A stretch of DNA of 64,000 bases from Mesorhizobium metallidurans STM 2683 (GTDB lineage: Bacteria > Pseudomonadota > Alphaproteobacteria > Rhizobiales > Rhizobiaceae), in contig NZ_CAUM01000097.1 of assembly GCF_000350085.1 (NCBI RefSeq), positions 29,811-93,810 on the forward strand, read 5' to 3'. The notes beneath the pieces are model-generated. The model was given only the letters and a program-made list of their open reading frames with translations, did no database searches and had not been told where the DNA came from. Position 1 is the first letter of the stretch; every line of letters begins with the position of its first letter. Made by a program: the position numbers and the translations under genes. Shown here piece by piece: positions 46,621 through 56,189 of this stretch.

Positions 46621-47499
46621 CTATATCCATTCGCTGAAGCGTGTGCCCGCCTTGAGGAATGCATATATGATTTGGGATTCTGCGACGCGTTTCTTTCGCC
46701 TCTCGGATTTGTGCAATGTGAGAGAGTGGAATTCCACGTACGCGGCATAGAGATCGCGATGGCTTCCGGACCGGATCATGTCGTCGAGGATCTCGTACTC
46801 CGCCCCTTCGACATCGAGCTTGAGAACGACCACGTCGTACAGTTCACGCTTCGCTCGGATCATCTGTGACAGCGAAAACGTTTCGACAAGGTCCGGGGTA
46901 AATCGTAGCGATTGATACAAGCTTTCGTTGTGGCCAAAGACGATCGAGCAACCCTGATGGGTGGGGCCCGACCGGTCCGGAGGGGGACCGAATAGTTCGG
47001 CATGGCCATCTTTCACGCTTGCCGCCTTGACGACGATCTCCATCGTCGCATTTTCTGAACGCAAGGCATGAAGGTGCGTCAGGCAATTCTTGTTGGGTTC
47101 GACCAGAACGTAGTCGTAGCGGTCGGGAGTGTAGTACCGAGAAAAGTATTTATATCCCTGGCCGATGTTTGAACCACAGTCGATAAACAATCCGCGCTTT
47201 CCCTCTGCCTTGAGCTTGGACGATGCCTGCCTTGCATCGGTCCCAACACGGCGACGGAGCCATAGCGACCTAAGCGGTTCGCTCAACGACCAGGCTGATA
47301 ATTGGATGAACCGACCAAGCCCCTCGGTTCTCAGGACGTCTGCTGCTTGCTGCGTCTTTCTGGCAAGCTTTGTTGCCAATTGGGCCATCGGCCCGTTGCG
47401 ACGATGAACATACTCGTCCGGATTGCCCGCCACCCCGTGTGCCTTTCCGTCCCGATAAGGCTTTAGCCTCGCACGGAACTTCCGATGCCGCAGCCTCAT
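46621..47499 (-). CDS. FkbM family methyltransferase
   Basis: SAM-dependent O-methyltransferase, probably acting on a polysaccharide sugar. Motif I is GLFIDCGSNIGQGYKYFSRY, and the acidic ribose-binding residue lies in YDYVLVEPNKNC. The family block VVVLKLDVEGAEYEIL is present, with a conserved Asp-Glu pair. The start is uncertain: ATG 47499 gives 292 residues, while ATG 47388 (MAQLATKLARK) gives a more typical N-terminus. Neither has a strong ribosome site. It lies 27 bp after the ligase-type gene in the same direction. Confidence 0.83.
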   Translation of the reverse strand: MRLRHRKFRARLKPYRDGKAHGVAGNPDEYVHRRNGPMAQLATKLARKTQQAADVLRTEGLGRFIQLSAWSLSEPLRSLWLRRRVGTDARQASSKLKAEGKRGLFIDCGSNIGQGYKYFSRYYTPDRYDYVLVEPNKNCLTHLHALRSENATMEIVVKAASVKDGHAELFGPPPDRSGPTHQGCSIVFGHNESLYQSLRFTPDLVETFSLSQMIRAKRELYDVVVLKLDVEGAEYEILDDMIRSGSHRDLYAAYVEFHSLTLHKSERRKKRVAESQIIYAFLKAGTRFSEWI

Positions 47500-47526
47500 T
47501 TGGAAAACGAGCTTGGCAAAGTACGC

Positions 47527-48816
47527 TTAAATCTGGGCCTGTCTTCGTCCGTTCGAGGGATGCCTGGCCGCCAACGCGGGTGGCATCGCCGGCCGCAATT
47601 GCCGCTGATGGGCGTATTCCAGCGCGATCGCACCCCAGATCAGTCCGAGCAGCAGATAGACATGGCGCCAATGGTCGATGTCGATGAAGGTGCCGAGTCC
47701 GATATTGCCGATGAAAGCGACATAGGCGCATAGAAGGTAGGGTTGCCACGGCCTGTCGCGCAAAAGGATGCGGAAGCCGACTGATATGGTCCACAAGGTC
47801 AGTGTCAGGAACGACACGAAGCCGAGCCAGCCATAGTCCATCAGCATCTTCAGCCAGATATCGTGCGTGTCCTCGCCGTAAATGGTGCCGAAGACGAGCG
47901 GGCCGATGCCGAGCGGATGCTCCAGCGCCATCTGGAAGCCGATCATGTAGCGGGCGAAGCGGCCGAGGCGGGCCGTGTCGTAGCTCTGTTCCAATTGGGC
48001 GCGGCTGGAAAACATTTCCGAAACGCCTGGAAGCTGCAGGATGACAAGCATCGCGATGACCAGCAGCGCAATGGCCGCGATGATCATGACGACGATGCGC
48101 AGCCGGAACTTGCCGCTGGCGCTCTGCAGGAACAGGGTGCCGGTGAGCAGGATTACTGAGACGCCGAACATGCCCCAGGCGCCGCGCGAGAAGGAGAAGA
48201 AGATGCCGGCCGTGATGATCAGCAGCGGCGCCGCCAGCAGCGGCATGCGCGAGACCGGTCCGGTCAGCAGGAGATAGAGCAGGTAGATGCCGGGCAGCAC
48301 CAGGAACGGCCCGAACACATTCGGGTCCTGGAAGGCACCGGCTGCGCGGTCGTATTTGGTGAAGATCTCCGCGCCTGGGAAGGCATGGAAATAGCCTGCA
48401 ATACCGAGCAGGGCGGTCAGCACCGCGGAGACGACATAAGCGAGGAAGATCAGCCGGTAGAGGCCGGGCTGGACCGCGGTCACCGAGGCGAAGAACACGG
48501 CGGTGAAGGCAAGGAACAGCGACACGGCGAGATAGAGCGGCGTGCTGGCGAGGTCCGACATCTGCGTCATCGAGATCATGCCGCCGATGTTCATGATCAC
48601 CAGCAGCACCAGCAGCGGCGCCGCCGCGCGCGATATGCGCAGGCCGAACAAGGCCCACACCACCATCAGCCCGACCATATAGAGGTCGTATGGCGCCGGC
48701 TCGTCGATAACGAAGCCGGACAGGAAGACACCGAGGAAAACCGCACCCGACGCGATCAGCGCGATCAGCTTGGCGTTGACCGCGGCCGGCGGCAACTCAT
48801 GGGTGACGGCGCTCAA
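47527..48816 (-). CDS. O-antigen ligase/polymerase family protein
   Basis: Multi-pass membrane protein of 429 residues with about twelve helices and the Wzy_C signature around PLGIGPLVFGTIYGEDTHDI, located in the large periplasmic loop. Such proteins polymerise or ligate polysaccharide repeat units. The TTG start overlaps the upstream gene's TGA (TTGA), so its translation is coupled to the sugar-phosphate transferase. A recombined fragment of a similar gene lies at 46519. Polymerase and ligase cannot be told apart from sequence alone. Confidence 0.87.
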   Translation of the reverse strand: MSAVTHELPPAAVNAKLIALIASGAVFLGVFLSGFVIDEPAPYDLYMVGLMVVWALFGLRISRAAAPLLVLLVIMNIGGMISMTQMSDLASTPLYLAVSLFLAFTAVFFASVTAVQPGLYRLIFLAYVVSAVLTALLGIAGYFHAFPGAEIFTKYDRAAGAFQDPNVFGPFLVLPGIYLLYLLLTGPVSRMPLLAAPLLIITAGIFFSFSRGAWGMFGVSVILLTGTLFLQSASGKFRLRIVVMIIAAIALLVIAMLVILQLPGVSEMFSSRAQLEQSYDTARLGRFARYMIGFQMALEHPLGIGPLVFGTIYGEDTHDIWLKMLMDYGWLGFVSFLTLTLWTISVGFRILLRDRPWQPYLLCAYVAFIGNIGLGTFIDIDHWRHVYLLLGLIWGAIALEYAHQRQLRPAMPPALAARHPSNGRRQAQI

Positions 48817-50348
48817 TAGGCGTTTTCCGTGTTGAGCAGCCGCACCGGTGTCAGGAACAGGATCCTCAGGTCGAACAGCATTGACCAGTTCTCGATGTAA
48901 TAGAGGTCGTATTCCGTCCGCATGCGGATCTTCTCATTGGTGTCCATCTCGCCGCGCCAGCCATTGATCTGCGCCCAGCCGGTCACGCCGGGCTTGACCT
49001 TATGGCGGGCGAAATAGCCGTCGACGACTTCATTGTAGAGAAGGTTGTGCGACTGGGCGGCAATGGCGTGCGGGCGCGGGCCGACCAGCGCCAGCGAGCC
49101 GAAAAGCGAATTGAAGAACTGCGGCAACTCATCGATAGAGGTTTTGCGGATGAAGCGGCCGACGCGGGTCACGCGCGGATCGTTCTTGGTCACCGTCTGC
49201 TTGGCCGTCGGGTCCGCTCTGTCCGTGTACATCGAACGGAACTTATAGACTTCGATGATCTCGTTGTTGAAGCCGTGCCGCTTCTGGTGGAACAGCACTG
49301 GGCCCTTGCTGTCGAGCTTGATGGCGATCGCGGTCGCCAGCATGACCGGAGAGAACACGATGATGCCGACGATCGAGAAGACGATGTCGAAAGCGCGCTT
49401 GGCGACCGAATCCCAGTCGTTGATCGGCTTGTCGAAAATGTCGAGCATCGGCACGGAGCCGATGTAGGAATAGGCGCGCGGGCGAAACTGCAGTGCGTTC
49501 GAATGCGCGGAGAGCCGGATATCGACCGGCAGCACCCACAACTTCTTCAGCAATTGCAGCACACGCGATTCGGCGGTAAGCGGCAGCGACACGATCAGCA
49601 TGTCGATGCGGGCGATGCGGGCGAACTCGATCAGTTCGGAAATGGTGCCGAGCTTGGGGTAGCCGGCGACGATGGGTGGCGACCGCTTGTCGCCGCGGTC
49701 GTCGAAGATTCCGCAAATGCGGATATCGTTGTAGGGCTGCCTTTCGACCGAGCGGATCAGGACCTCAGCCGTCTTGCCGCCGCCGACGATGACGGCGCGG
49801 CGCTCCATGCGCCCGTCGCGCGCCCAGCGCCGGATCAGCTTCGACATCACCAGCCTGAGACCGAAGATCAGCACGAAACCGACGACGAACCAGGTGCCGA
49901 AAAACAGGCGCGAATAGTCTTCCGACATCTTCATGACGAATGCCGTCAGCGCCATCAGGGCGAAGGTGCCGGCCCAGACCAGCAGCAGACGGCCGAAATT
50001 GGCGATCGGCCGCATCAGCGAGACGATCTGATAACAATCCGTGACATCGAACAGCACCACGGCCAGCAGCGAGGCGGCGGCGATCGTCAGCGGATACTGC
50101 CAGGCGAGATAGGTGAAGAAGCCGACATAGTGGAAATAGACGCACAGGCCCGACAAGAACAGGAGGGCGAACTCGACCATGCGCAGGACGCCGCTGACCA
50201 TGATCGGCGACATCGTATCGCGCCTGTATTGCGAAGCGACCTGACGGGCGACGTCATTCATCCCGCCAGCCGCATCGCGATCGGCCGGGCCGTCGAATTT
50301 GCGCACCGCGTCTATCGAAAAGCGGCGTGCGGGATCGATCTCGTTCAT
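48813..50348 (-). CDS. undecaprenyl-phosphate sugar phosphotransferase (WcaJ-type)
   Basis: Initiating enzyme that moves a hexose-1-phosphate, usually glucose, onto undecaprenyl phosphate. The 511 residues have five N-terminal helices with a CoA-binding-like domain (RRAVIVGGGKTAEVLIRSVE). The C-terminal bacterial sugar transferase domain carries KRAFDIVFSIVGIIVFSPVM, YKFRSMYTDR, RKTSIDELPQFFNSLFGSL and VGPRPHA. It is first in the run toward the ligase and methyltransferase genes. Confidence 0.9.
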   Translation of the reverse strand: MNEIDPARRFSIDAVRKFDGPADRDAAGGMNDVARQVASQYRRDTMSPIMVSGVLRMVEFALLFLSGLCVYFHYVGFFTYLAWQYPLTIAAASLLAVVLFDVTDCYQIVSLMRPIANFGRLLLVWAGTFALMALTAFVMKMSEDYSRLFFGTWFVVGFVLIFGLRLVMSKLIRRWARDGRMERRAVIVGGGKTAEVLIRSVERQPYNDIRICGIFDDRGDKRSPPIVAGYPKLGTISELIEFARIARIDMLIVSLPLTAESRVLQLLKKLWVLPVDIRLSAHSNALQFRPRAYSYIGSVPMLDIFDKPINDWDSVAKRAFDIVFSIVGIIVFSPVMLATAIAIKLDSKGPVLFHQKRHGFNNEIIEVYKFRSMYTDRADPTAKQTVTKNDPRVTRVGRFIRKTSIDELPQFFNSLFGSLALVGPRPHAIAAQSHNLLYNEVVDGYFARHKVKPGVTGWAQINGWRGEMDTNEKIRMRTEYDLYYIENWSMLFDLRILFLTPVRLLNTENAY

Positions 50349-50484
50349 GGGGTATCCGCTGGCTTCCCCTCAGGTGAATAGCAAAAGAGAGCTAAGAAAC
50401 CCTTGAAACAACAGGTGGCTTTGGAGCGGTCTGCGGGATCAATTAATGCCTGTCGCGGTTCCGTTCAAACGCGACGCGCCTTAG

Positions 50485-51627
50485 TCACGATGAATGCCGG
50501 CGCCCGAGCGCGGCGAAATAGGCCGTCTCGATCTCGGCGGCCATAACGTCGACGCCGAAGCGCGCCCTGAGGTCGGCGATATTGGGCATCAGGCGACGGT
50601 AGGCCTTGGGGTCGGCCAGCGCCTCGCTCACCCTGTCGCCAAGTTCGTGGGGATCGGGACGGATCAGGGCAGGGGAGCCGGCGCCGAAGATTTCCGGTAT
50701 GCCGCCGACGGCGGTGGCGATCATCGCTTTGCCGGCCGCCAGCGTCTCCAGCACGATATAGGGCATGGCTTCCGCCCGTGAGGGAACGACAACCAGTTCG
50801 GCCAGCGCGAAGGCGGACCTGGCCGGCATCGGCGGCAGGAAGCGCACATGGCCGTCGAGGCCGAGCCGCTTCACTTGCGCGTGATAACGCGGCAGGTCGT
50901 CGCCGTCGCCGACCATCACTGCCGTCAACGGCCGGCCAAGCTGTCTTCCGGCAAGAACCAGGGCGTCGATGAAGATGTCCGGCCCCTTGAGGTCGCGCAT
51001 CATGCCGATATAGAGGAGATCGGCCGCATTCCGCTCGGTCCGCACCGGCTCGAACTCAGCGGCGCGCAAGCCATTATGGATCAGCCTGTTCGGAATGGGC
51101 GGTTCGCCGACCTTTTTGCGGTAGGTCCGCCTTTCATAGTCGGAGACAAACAGAAGGCAGTCGGTAAAGCGCGCCATGAACCGTTCCAGCGCGAAGAACA
51201 GCGTTCCCGTCGTAGTCGTCTCGTCATAGTGGAGAGAGCCGCCATGCGGCGAATAAAGGCGGGCTACGCGAGACCTTGATACCCGCAACAATGAGCCGAA
51301 CAGACGGGCATAGGTGCCACCCTTGGCGCCATGGCCGTGCAGCACGTCCGGCCGCAATTCCTTGATAATCTTGAAGGTGCGCCATGCCGACGCGAGGTCG
51401 CCCGGTCCGACATGCCTCTGCATCGGCGTGCGGTGGATGCCGAGCGCCAGACTGTCTTTCATGTTTTCGAACAGGCCTTCCTCGAAATCGCCGCCCGTTG
51501 TCGAATCGCAGACGATGCCGACGGAATGACCGGCCGCGACCTGCGCCTCGGTCAGGTCGCGCACATGCCGGAAAATCCCTCCGACGGGTGAGCGAAAGCA
51601 GTGGACGATCCTGAGTGTGTCCGCCAC
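50485..51627 (-). CDS. glycosyltransferase family 4
   Basis: GT-B fold glycosyltransferase of 380 residues. The N-terminal SPVGGIFRHVRDLTEAQVAA contains the donor-proximal glycine pair. The C-terminal domain has the family E-x7-E motif in VVVPSRAEAMPYIVLETLAAG. It is the only clear chain-extending glycosyltransferase of this cluster. The GTG start has a weak site and lies 9 bp after the export lipoprotein gene, so it is probably cotranscribed. The sugar specificity is unknown. Confidence 0.9.
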   Translation of the reverse strand: MADTLRIVHCFRSPVGGIFRHVRDLTEAQVAAGHSVGIVCDSTTGGDFEEGLFENMKDSLALGIHRTPMQRHVGPGDLASAWRTFKIIKELRPDVLHGHGAKGGTYARLFGSLLRVSRSRVARLYSPHGGSLHYDETTTTGTLFFALERFMARFTDCLLFVSDYERRTYRKKVGEPPIPNRLIHNGLRAAEFEPVRTERNAADLLYIGMMRDLKGPDIFIDALVLAGRQLGRPLTAVMVGDGDDLPRYHAQVKRLGLDGHVRFLPPMPARSAFALAELVVVPSRAEAMPYIVLETLAAGKAMIATAVGGIPEIFGAGSPALIRPDPHELGDRVSEALADPKAYRRLMPNIADLRARFGVDVMAAEIETAYFAALGRRHSS

Positions 51628-51636
51628 GTGCCTGGT

Positions 51637-52200
51637 CTAGAACAGGCGTTCGCGAACGTAGACTGTATCGCCGGGCAGGAGCGGATCGGAGGTTACCACG
51701 CGTCCGGTTATCACCTTGCCGTTGATGTCGCGGGTGATGTCGACGCTTTCCTGGTTGGCACGCGGAGTGAAGCCGCCGGCGATGGCAACCGCCTTCTGCA
51801 CCGTCAGGCCTGGAACATAGGAATATTGGCCCGCCGCACCCACTTCACCCATGACGAAGATCGGCCGGTAACGGTCGATCTCGACCGAAACATCCGGATC
51901 GCGCAGATAGCCCTGGCGCAGTTTGTCGGCGATCGCGCCTTCGAGCTGCTGGGCGGTGTGGCCGCGTGCCGGTACGGCGCCGACGAGCGGCAATGATACA
52001 TAGCCTGACTGGTCGACATTGTAGGTGTTGGTCAATCCGTCCTGCTCGAACACCGTGACACGGACGCGGTCGCCGGCGCCGAGCCGATAGGGCTGTTCGA
52101 GCATTTTGTGGAAAGCCGCTGGCGTCGGCCGGTAGCTGGAGCAACCGGCCAGCATCGACACGGCAAGCAGCGCACGGAAGAGGGAAGCAGTGCTTTTCAT
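51637..52200 (-). CDS. polysaccharide export outer-membrane lipoprotein (Wza-like)
   Basis: Lipoprotein of 187 residues. The signal peptide ends in a lipobox, MLAGC. The Poly_export domain has YRLGAGDRVRVTVFEQDGLT and YVSLPLVGAVPARGHTAQQL, followed by an SLBB segment (VMGEVGAAGQYSYVPGLTVQ). It is shorter than E. coli Wza and lacks the C-terminal outer-membrane helix region. It probably forms the export channel with the co-polymerase encoded divergently. Confidence 0.87.
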   Translation of the reverse strand: MKSTASLFRALLAVSMLAGCSSYRPTPAAFHKMLEQPYRLGAGDRVRVTVFEQDGLTNTYNVDQSGYVSLPLVGAVPARGHTAQQLEGAIADKLRQGYLRDPDVSVEIDRYRPIFVMGEVGAAGQYSYVPGLTVQKAVAIAGGFTPRANQESVDITRDINGKVITGRVVTSDPLLPGDTVYVRERLF

Positions 52201-52436
52201 GACCGGACACGTACCTTCAATGGCCCGCGACTATGGGGCAAACCTTAACGATCGAGGTCCGTTATCATCCTGTTAGGGTTAATGGGCGGTAAAGGCCTGC
52301 GACCGATACGGCGGCAAATCGACAAAGCGGGATCTGGTTCAGGGCTTTGTTTACCGCCCAGGAGCAAAGCTTAACGGATGCTTACCGTGATCTTAACGGC
52401 TGAGTTACCATAGTTGTTTACGGTGCATGCTGACTA
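52201..52436. promoter_or_regulatory. divergent control region between export lipoprotein and co-polymerase genes
   Basis: An AT-richer stretch with recurring TTAACGG and GTTAGGG words (for example near 52276, 52371 and 52393) that could be regulator half-sites. No promoter is defined with confidence. Together with the repeat at 52437-52540 it fills the 359-bp gap. Confidence 0.4.
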
Positions 52437-52540
52437 ATGCATGTCGCGTAAAAGTGCGCAGCGGTTTTGCGACAACGACATGCATAAAAACAAGACCTTA
52501 AAGCGCGCCGCATGAATCTGCTCAACGCGACGCGCTTTAA
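52437..52540. repeat. composite palindromic repeat (ACGACATGCATAAAA type), copy 2
   Basis: ATGCATGTCGCG pairs with CGACATGCAT, followed by AAAGCGCGCCGCATGAA and the closing ACGCGACGCGCTTTAA. It shares its core with the copy at 44411. A partial version of its tail (GTTCAAACGCGACGCG) lies near 50463. It ends 20 bp before the co-polymerase start. Confidence 0.75.
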
Positions 52541-52559
52541 GTACCCGGAGTAGGGATGC

Positions 52560-54800
52560 ATGTCCGTTCAATCCGCGGCCGCAGATGTCGACGTCGATCT
52601 CAGGCAGCTCTTCGCAAGCCTTGCGAGGAACTGGCTGCGCATTCTTGTCGTTGCGCTTGTAGTAACCGGCCTGGCTTTCGCGCTCGCCTGGCTCGCTACG
52701 CCGCACTACAAGGCCGAAACGCAAATCAAGATCGAGACCGGCGAATCCGTTTACACCCGGCCAAATGGTGCCAACGATAACGACAAGCCGATTCTCGACG
52801 AGGAAGGGGTCGCCACGGAGGTCCAGATCGTTTCCTCCAGTGACATCCTCAACCAGGTGGCCTTGAAGCTCAATCTGGCGCGGCTGCCTGAATTCGACGA
52901 AGCGGCCAACATGTCGGCGCTGAGCAAATTTCTCGTCATTGCCGGTCTCAAGAGCGATCCGGAAGAGATTCCAGCGGAAGAGCGCGTGCTGAAAAAGATG
53001 CGCGAGAAGCTCAATGTCTACAGCGTTGAAAAAACGCGCATCATCGCCATCGAGTTTTCCTCGGAGGATCCCAAGCTTGCCGCGGCCATCCCGAATGCCA
53101 TCGCCGAGGCCTACATCGCCAGCCAGGGCAGCGCGAAAATCAAATCGAACTCTGCCGCCACCGCCTTTCTGGGGCCGGAAATCGCCGATCTGCAGCAGAA
53201 GGTGAAGGATGCCGAGGCCAAGGTTGCCACCTACCGTGCGCAATCCGACCTTCTGATGGGTGGCAACAATTCGGTTCTGGCCACGCAGCAGCTTTCCGAA
53301 CTGTCGAGCGAACTGTCGCGGGTGCGCGCCAACCGTGCCGCGGCGGAGGCGACGGCGGGAAGCGTGCGCAACGCGTTGCAGGGCGGCGGTTCACTGGATG
53401 CGGTGCCCGAGGTCTTGTCTTCGGAATTGATACAGCGTCTGCGCGAGCGGCAGGTCGAGCTCAAGGCCAATATCGCCGATCTCTCCACCACCTTGCTCGA
53501 CAATCATCCGCGCATCCGGGCGCTGAAGTCGCAGCTTGCCGATCTCGATCGCCAAATCCGCAACGAAGCGGAAAAGATCATGAAAGGGCTGATGACGCAG
53601 GCACAGACCGCGCAGGCCCGCGAAAACCAGCTCGTCGCTGACGTCAACACGTTGAAGGCCGCGTCGGCACGCGCCGGCGAAGAGCAGGTCGAACTGGATG
53701 CCTTGCAGCGTGACGCGACCGCTCGACGCCAGCAGCTCGAATCGTACCAGGCCAACTACCTGGCGGCGGCGTCGCGCAGCGATCGCAACTACCTGCCTGT
53801 CGATGCGCGCGTGGTTTCCGAGGCTCAAGTGCCGTCGGAGCCTTATTTCCCGAAGATCCTGCCGATCGTCGGCGCGGCCTTCGGCGGCTCGTTGTTGCTC
53901 ATGGCGATCGTAACGCTTCTCAAGGAGTTGTTTTCGGGCCGCGCCATGCGGCCGGCCGCCGGTGCCCGTTTCGAACAGATCGAGCAGGTCGCCATGCCGG
54001 TTGTTACCCAGCAGGAGCCCGCAATTGTCCGGCAGGAGCCCGTGGTTGTGCGCCAGGAGCCCATGGCTGCCGAAATCCCCAGGGCTGACGAAATAGACGA
54101 GGCGTGGGACTATGACGCTGAGGCCGAAGCCGAACCGGATAAGGTTTCGGCTGCGGAAGCTGCCGCCGAATACGAGGCTGCAGAACCGCCGCGCGTCACG
54201 CTCGGCGAAGTCGACATCGACAAGGCTGCGGAGAAATTGATTTCAACCGGTGCTGCGCGCGCCATATTCGTCTCGCCGGAAGGCGACGAAGCTGCCGCCT
54301 CGGCGGTGCTGGTGGCGCGCGAAGTCTCCGATGCCGGCCTGCGTGTGCTCCTGCTCGATCTCACTGCTTCTGGCGCCGCCTCGCGGCCGATGCTGGACAG
54401 CGGGCTTTTCCCGGGCATCACCAATCTGCTCGCCTCAGAAGCGCAATTCAGCGACGTGATTCATCCCGATCTTTATTCGGACTGCCACGTCATTCCCGTC
54501 GGCACCGCCGATCCGGTCCGCGCCATGCGCGCCGCCGACCGTCTGCCGATCATCATGCAGTCGCTGACCACCGCCTACGATCTCGTCGTTGTCGAATGCG
54601 GCCCTGCCGACGCGCAAGGCATCAGCCGCCTGGTGGGCGAGGGCACCGAAGTCTTCCTGTCCATGCTGGAGCCGGACGACGAGGTGACGCAGGCCGCGGT
54701 CAGCTTGATCGAGAGCGGCTATCCCGACCTGACGCTGGTGACGCCGGTCGGCCACGTGACGCCGGGAACGCCGGTGCCGGGACGGCGCTCTGCCGCTTGA
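52560..54800 (+). CDS. polysaccharide co-polymerase (GumC/ExoP-type) with degenerate kinase domain
   Basis: Inner-membrane protein of 746 residues that sets chain length and couples export. It has a Wzz domain with TM1 (about 24-46), a long periplasmic coiled coil, and TM2 (about 433-454). A Pro/Glu linker follows with three QEP repeats (about 483-502), then a BY-kinase-like domain (about 555-735). Kinase motifs are lost: Walker A reads SPEGDEAAASAV in place of GEGKS/T, Walker A' reads VLLLDLTAS, Walker B reads DLVVVECGP, and there is no C-terminal tyrosine cluster. It is probably a pseudokinase. Confidence 0.87.
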   Translation: MSVQSAAADVDVDLRQLFASLARNWLRILVVALVVTGLAFALAWLATPHYKAETQIKIETGESVYTRPNGANDNDKPILDEEGVATEVQIVSSSDILNQVALKLNLARLPEFDEAANMSALSKFLVIAGLKSDPEEIPAEERVLKKMREKLNVYSVEKTRIIAIEFSSEDPKLAAAIPNAIAEAYIASQGSAKIKSNSAATAFLGPEIADLQQKVKDAEAKVATYRAQSDLLMGGNNSVLATQQLSELSSELSRVRANRAAAEATAGSVRNALQGGGSLDAVPEVLSSELIQRLRERQVELKANIADLSTTLLDNHPRIRALKSQLADLDRQIRNEAEKIMKGLMTQAQTAQARENQLVADVNTLKAASARAGEEQVELDALQRDATARRQQLESYQANYLAAASRSDRNYLPVDARVVSEAQVPSEPYFPKILPIVGAAFGGSLLLMAIVTLLKELFSGRAMRPAAGARFEQIEQVAMPVVTQQEPAIVRQEPVVVRQEPMAAEIPRADEIDEAWDYDAEAEAEPDKVSAAEAAAEYEAAEPPRVTLGEVDIDKAAEKLISTGAARAIFVSPEGDEAAASAVLVAREVSDAGLRVLLLDLTASGAASRPMLDSGLFPGITNLLASEAQFSDVIHPDLYSDCHVIPVGTADPVRAMRAADRLPIIMQSLTTAYDLVVVECGPADAQGISRLVGEGTEVFLSMLEPDDEVTQAAVSLIESGYPDLTLVTPVGHVTPGTPVPGRRSAA

Positions 54801-54869
54801 GACCTTCGATAATCCTATACGGGCGATCTGAGTGGGGCGAAGTCTGAAAAGTCTCGGATTTCAGCGGCG

Positions 54870-56099
54870 TCAGTTGTCGTCTTCGTTGGTGACAGGCGCG
54901 GCCTGTCCGACTGTCTTGCGACGCAACCTCTTGGTCAGCTTCCACACCGTCGGGCTGTTCTTGATGAAGCTCTTCAGCCGCGCACCTTGCCGCAGCTCAA
55001 GCGCCAGCGCGCGGCCCTTCAGCGTCAAGGGGAACAGCACCTCGAAATGCTGCGTCTCGATATCGCACCACAGCCGCTTGTACGGTTCGTCGCCGACCGA
55101 GAAATCGTAGATTTCGAAACCCTTCTCGCAAGCTTCCTCGATATTATCGAAGAACAGGAAGTCGCCGGGGCTGGTATGGGCAAGGTCGTCCTCGGCGATC
55201 GCCCCGAACTCGCAGATCAGGCGTTTGCCCGAGCGGCTCGACCCGGTGACGGCACGAAGCTTGTCGGCGACTTCGAGCCCATGCAACACGAAGGACGGTT
55301 TTTCCTCGGCAAGCGTTTCGATGAACAACGCGCGGAAGAAAGCGCGAATCTCGGGTTCGCCGAAGACATTGGCGACACCCATCTTGCGGAAGCGGAATTC
55401 CTTCATCTCGAAGAAGGCGTCGAGCAGCCTGTTCACCTCCTCCGGTGTTCTGGCCTCGATGCGGCGGGGGATGCCGACGGCCTCGAACTTCCGCATCTGC
55501 GCGCGGTGCTTCTTGCGCCTGCGCTTGCCGCTCGCGCGCGACAGCAATGCATCGAAACCCCCCGCCAGATCGGCGGCCAGAGACAGATTTGGGCTCGGAA
55601 AATGCGGGAAGGATGCAAGCGGATTGGCAATGCCGTCCAGGTCTGGCAACAGGCGTTCCAACGCAACGAGGTCGATGTCCGGCCGCGCCTTGGCAATCGC
55701 CGTCAGCACCGATCGGACGGCCTCGCCATCCGCATTGGCCAGCCAACGCGGGTCGGCGGCGGCAAAATTGCCGTTGGCATGGCGGCCGCCCACGAAACGG
55801 GCGACGCGGAACGGTCCGCGGCGGATGACTTCCAGCGCCAGCGCAAAAACCGGTTGGTCTCCATTGTTCAGCGTCGCCACGAGAACGTCCGCCCCGGTCT
55901 CGGCGGCCCAATTCAGGATCCAGGCCGCGCTCTGCGCCGGCGCAAACACGGCCGAACGGCAGAGTTTGGCATAAGCCGCAAGTGCTGCGCCGTCGGTGGC
56001 CGAAACGGACAGGCTGATTTTATCAATTGGCAGTGCACGCGGCGACGCCTCGCTGGCCGCGAGCCGATTGCCGTCAAATGACGCAGTGGCGTCAACCAT
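54870..56099 (-). CDS. GNAT family N-acetyltransferase (CelD/BcsL type)
   Basis: Acetyltransf_6-domain protein of 409 residues, of the CelD/BcsL-like group found beside polysaccharide and cellulose genes. A conserved basic stretch SGKRRRKKHRAQMRKFEAVG lies in the middle. The GNAT acceptor core includes FVLHGLEVADKLRAVTGSSR and GDFLFFDNIEEACEKGFEIY, and the family end is DFSVGDEPYKRLWCD. It probably acetylates a sugar or amino-sugar unit of the exopolysaccharide. It is divergent from the deacetylase gene. Confidence 0.8.
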   Translation of the reverse strand: MVDATASFDGNRLAASEASPRALPIDKISLSVSATDGAALAAYAKLCRSAVFAPAQSAAWILNWAAETGADVLVATLNNGDQPVFALALEVIRRGPFRVARFVGGRHANGNFAAADPRWLANADGEAVRSVLTAIAKARPDIDLVALERLLPDLDGIANPLASFPHFPSPNLSLAADLAGGFDALLSRASGKRRRKKHRAQMRKFEAVGIPRRIEARTPEEVNRLLDAFFEMKEFRFRKMGVANVFGEPEIRAFFRALFIETLAEEKPSFVLHGLEVADKLRAVTGSSRSGKRLICEFGAIAEDDLAHTSPGDFLFFDNIEEACEKGFEIYDFSVGDEPYKRLWCDIETQHFEVLFPLTLKGRALALELRQGARLKSFIKNSPTVWKLTKRLRRKTVGQAAPVTNEDDN

Positions 56100-56189
56100 A
56101 CCTCAATCCTTGGGGCGTATTCATCACGTTTTGGGGTACGCGCAGGCGCATTCCGTGCTTGGATGAGCCTAGGCGCAAAAGGTGAATGA

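Noticed and set aside
49002..50381. A 459-codon plus-strand frame opposite the sugar-phosphate transferase
   Set aside because: Asp/His/Arg-rich antisense translation of a clear gene; composition typical of shadow frames.
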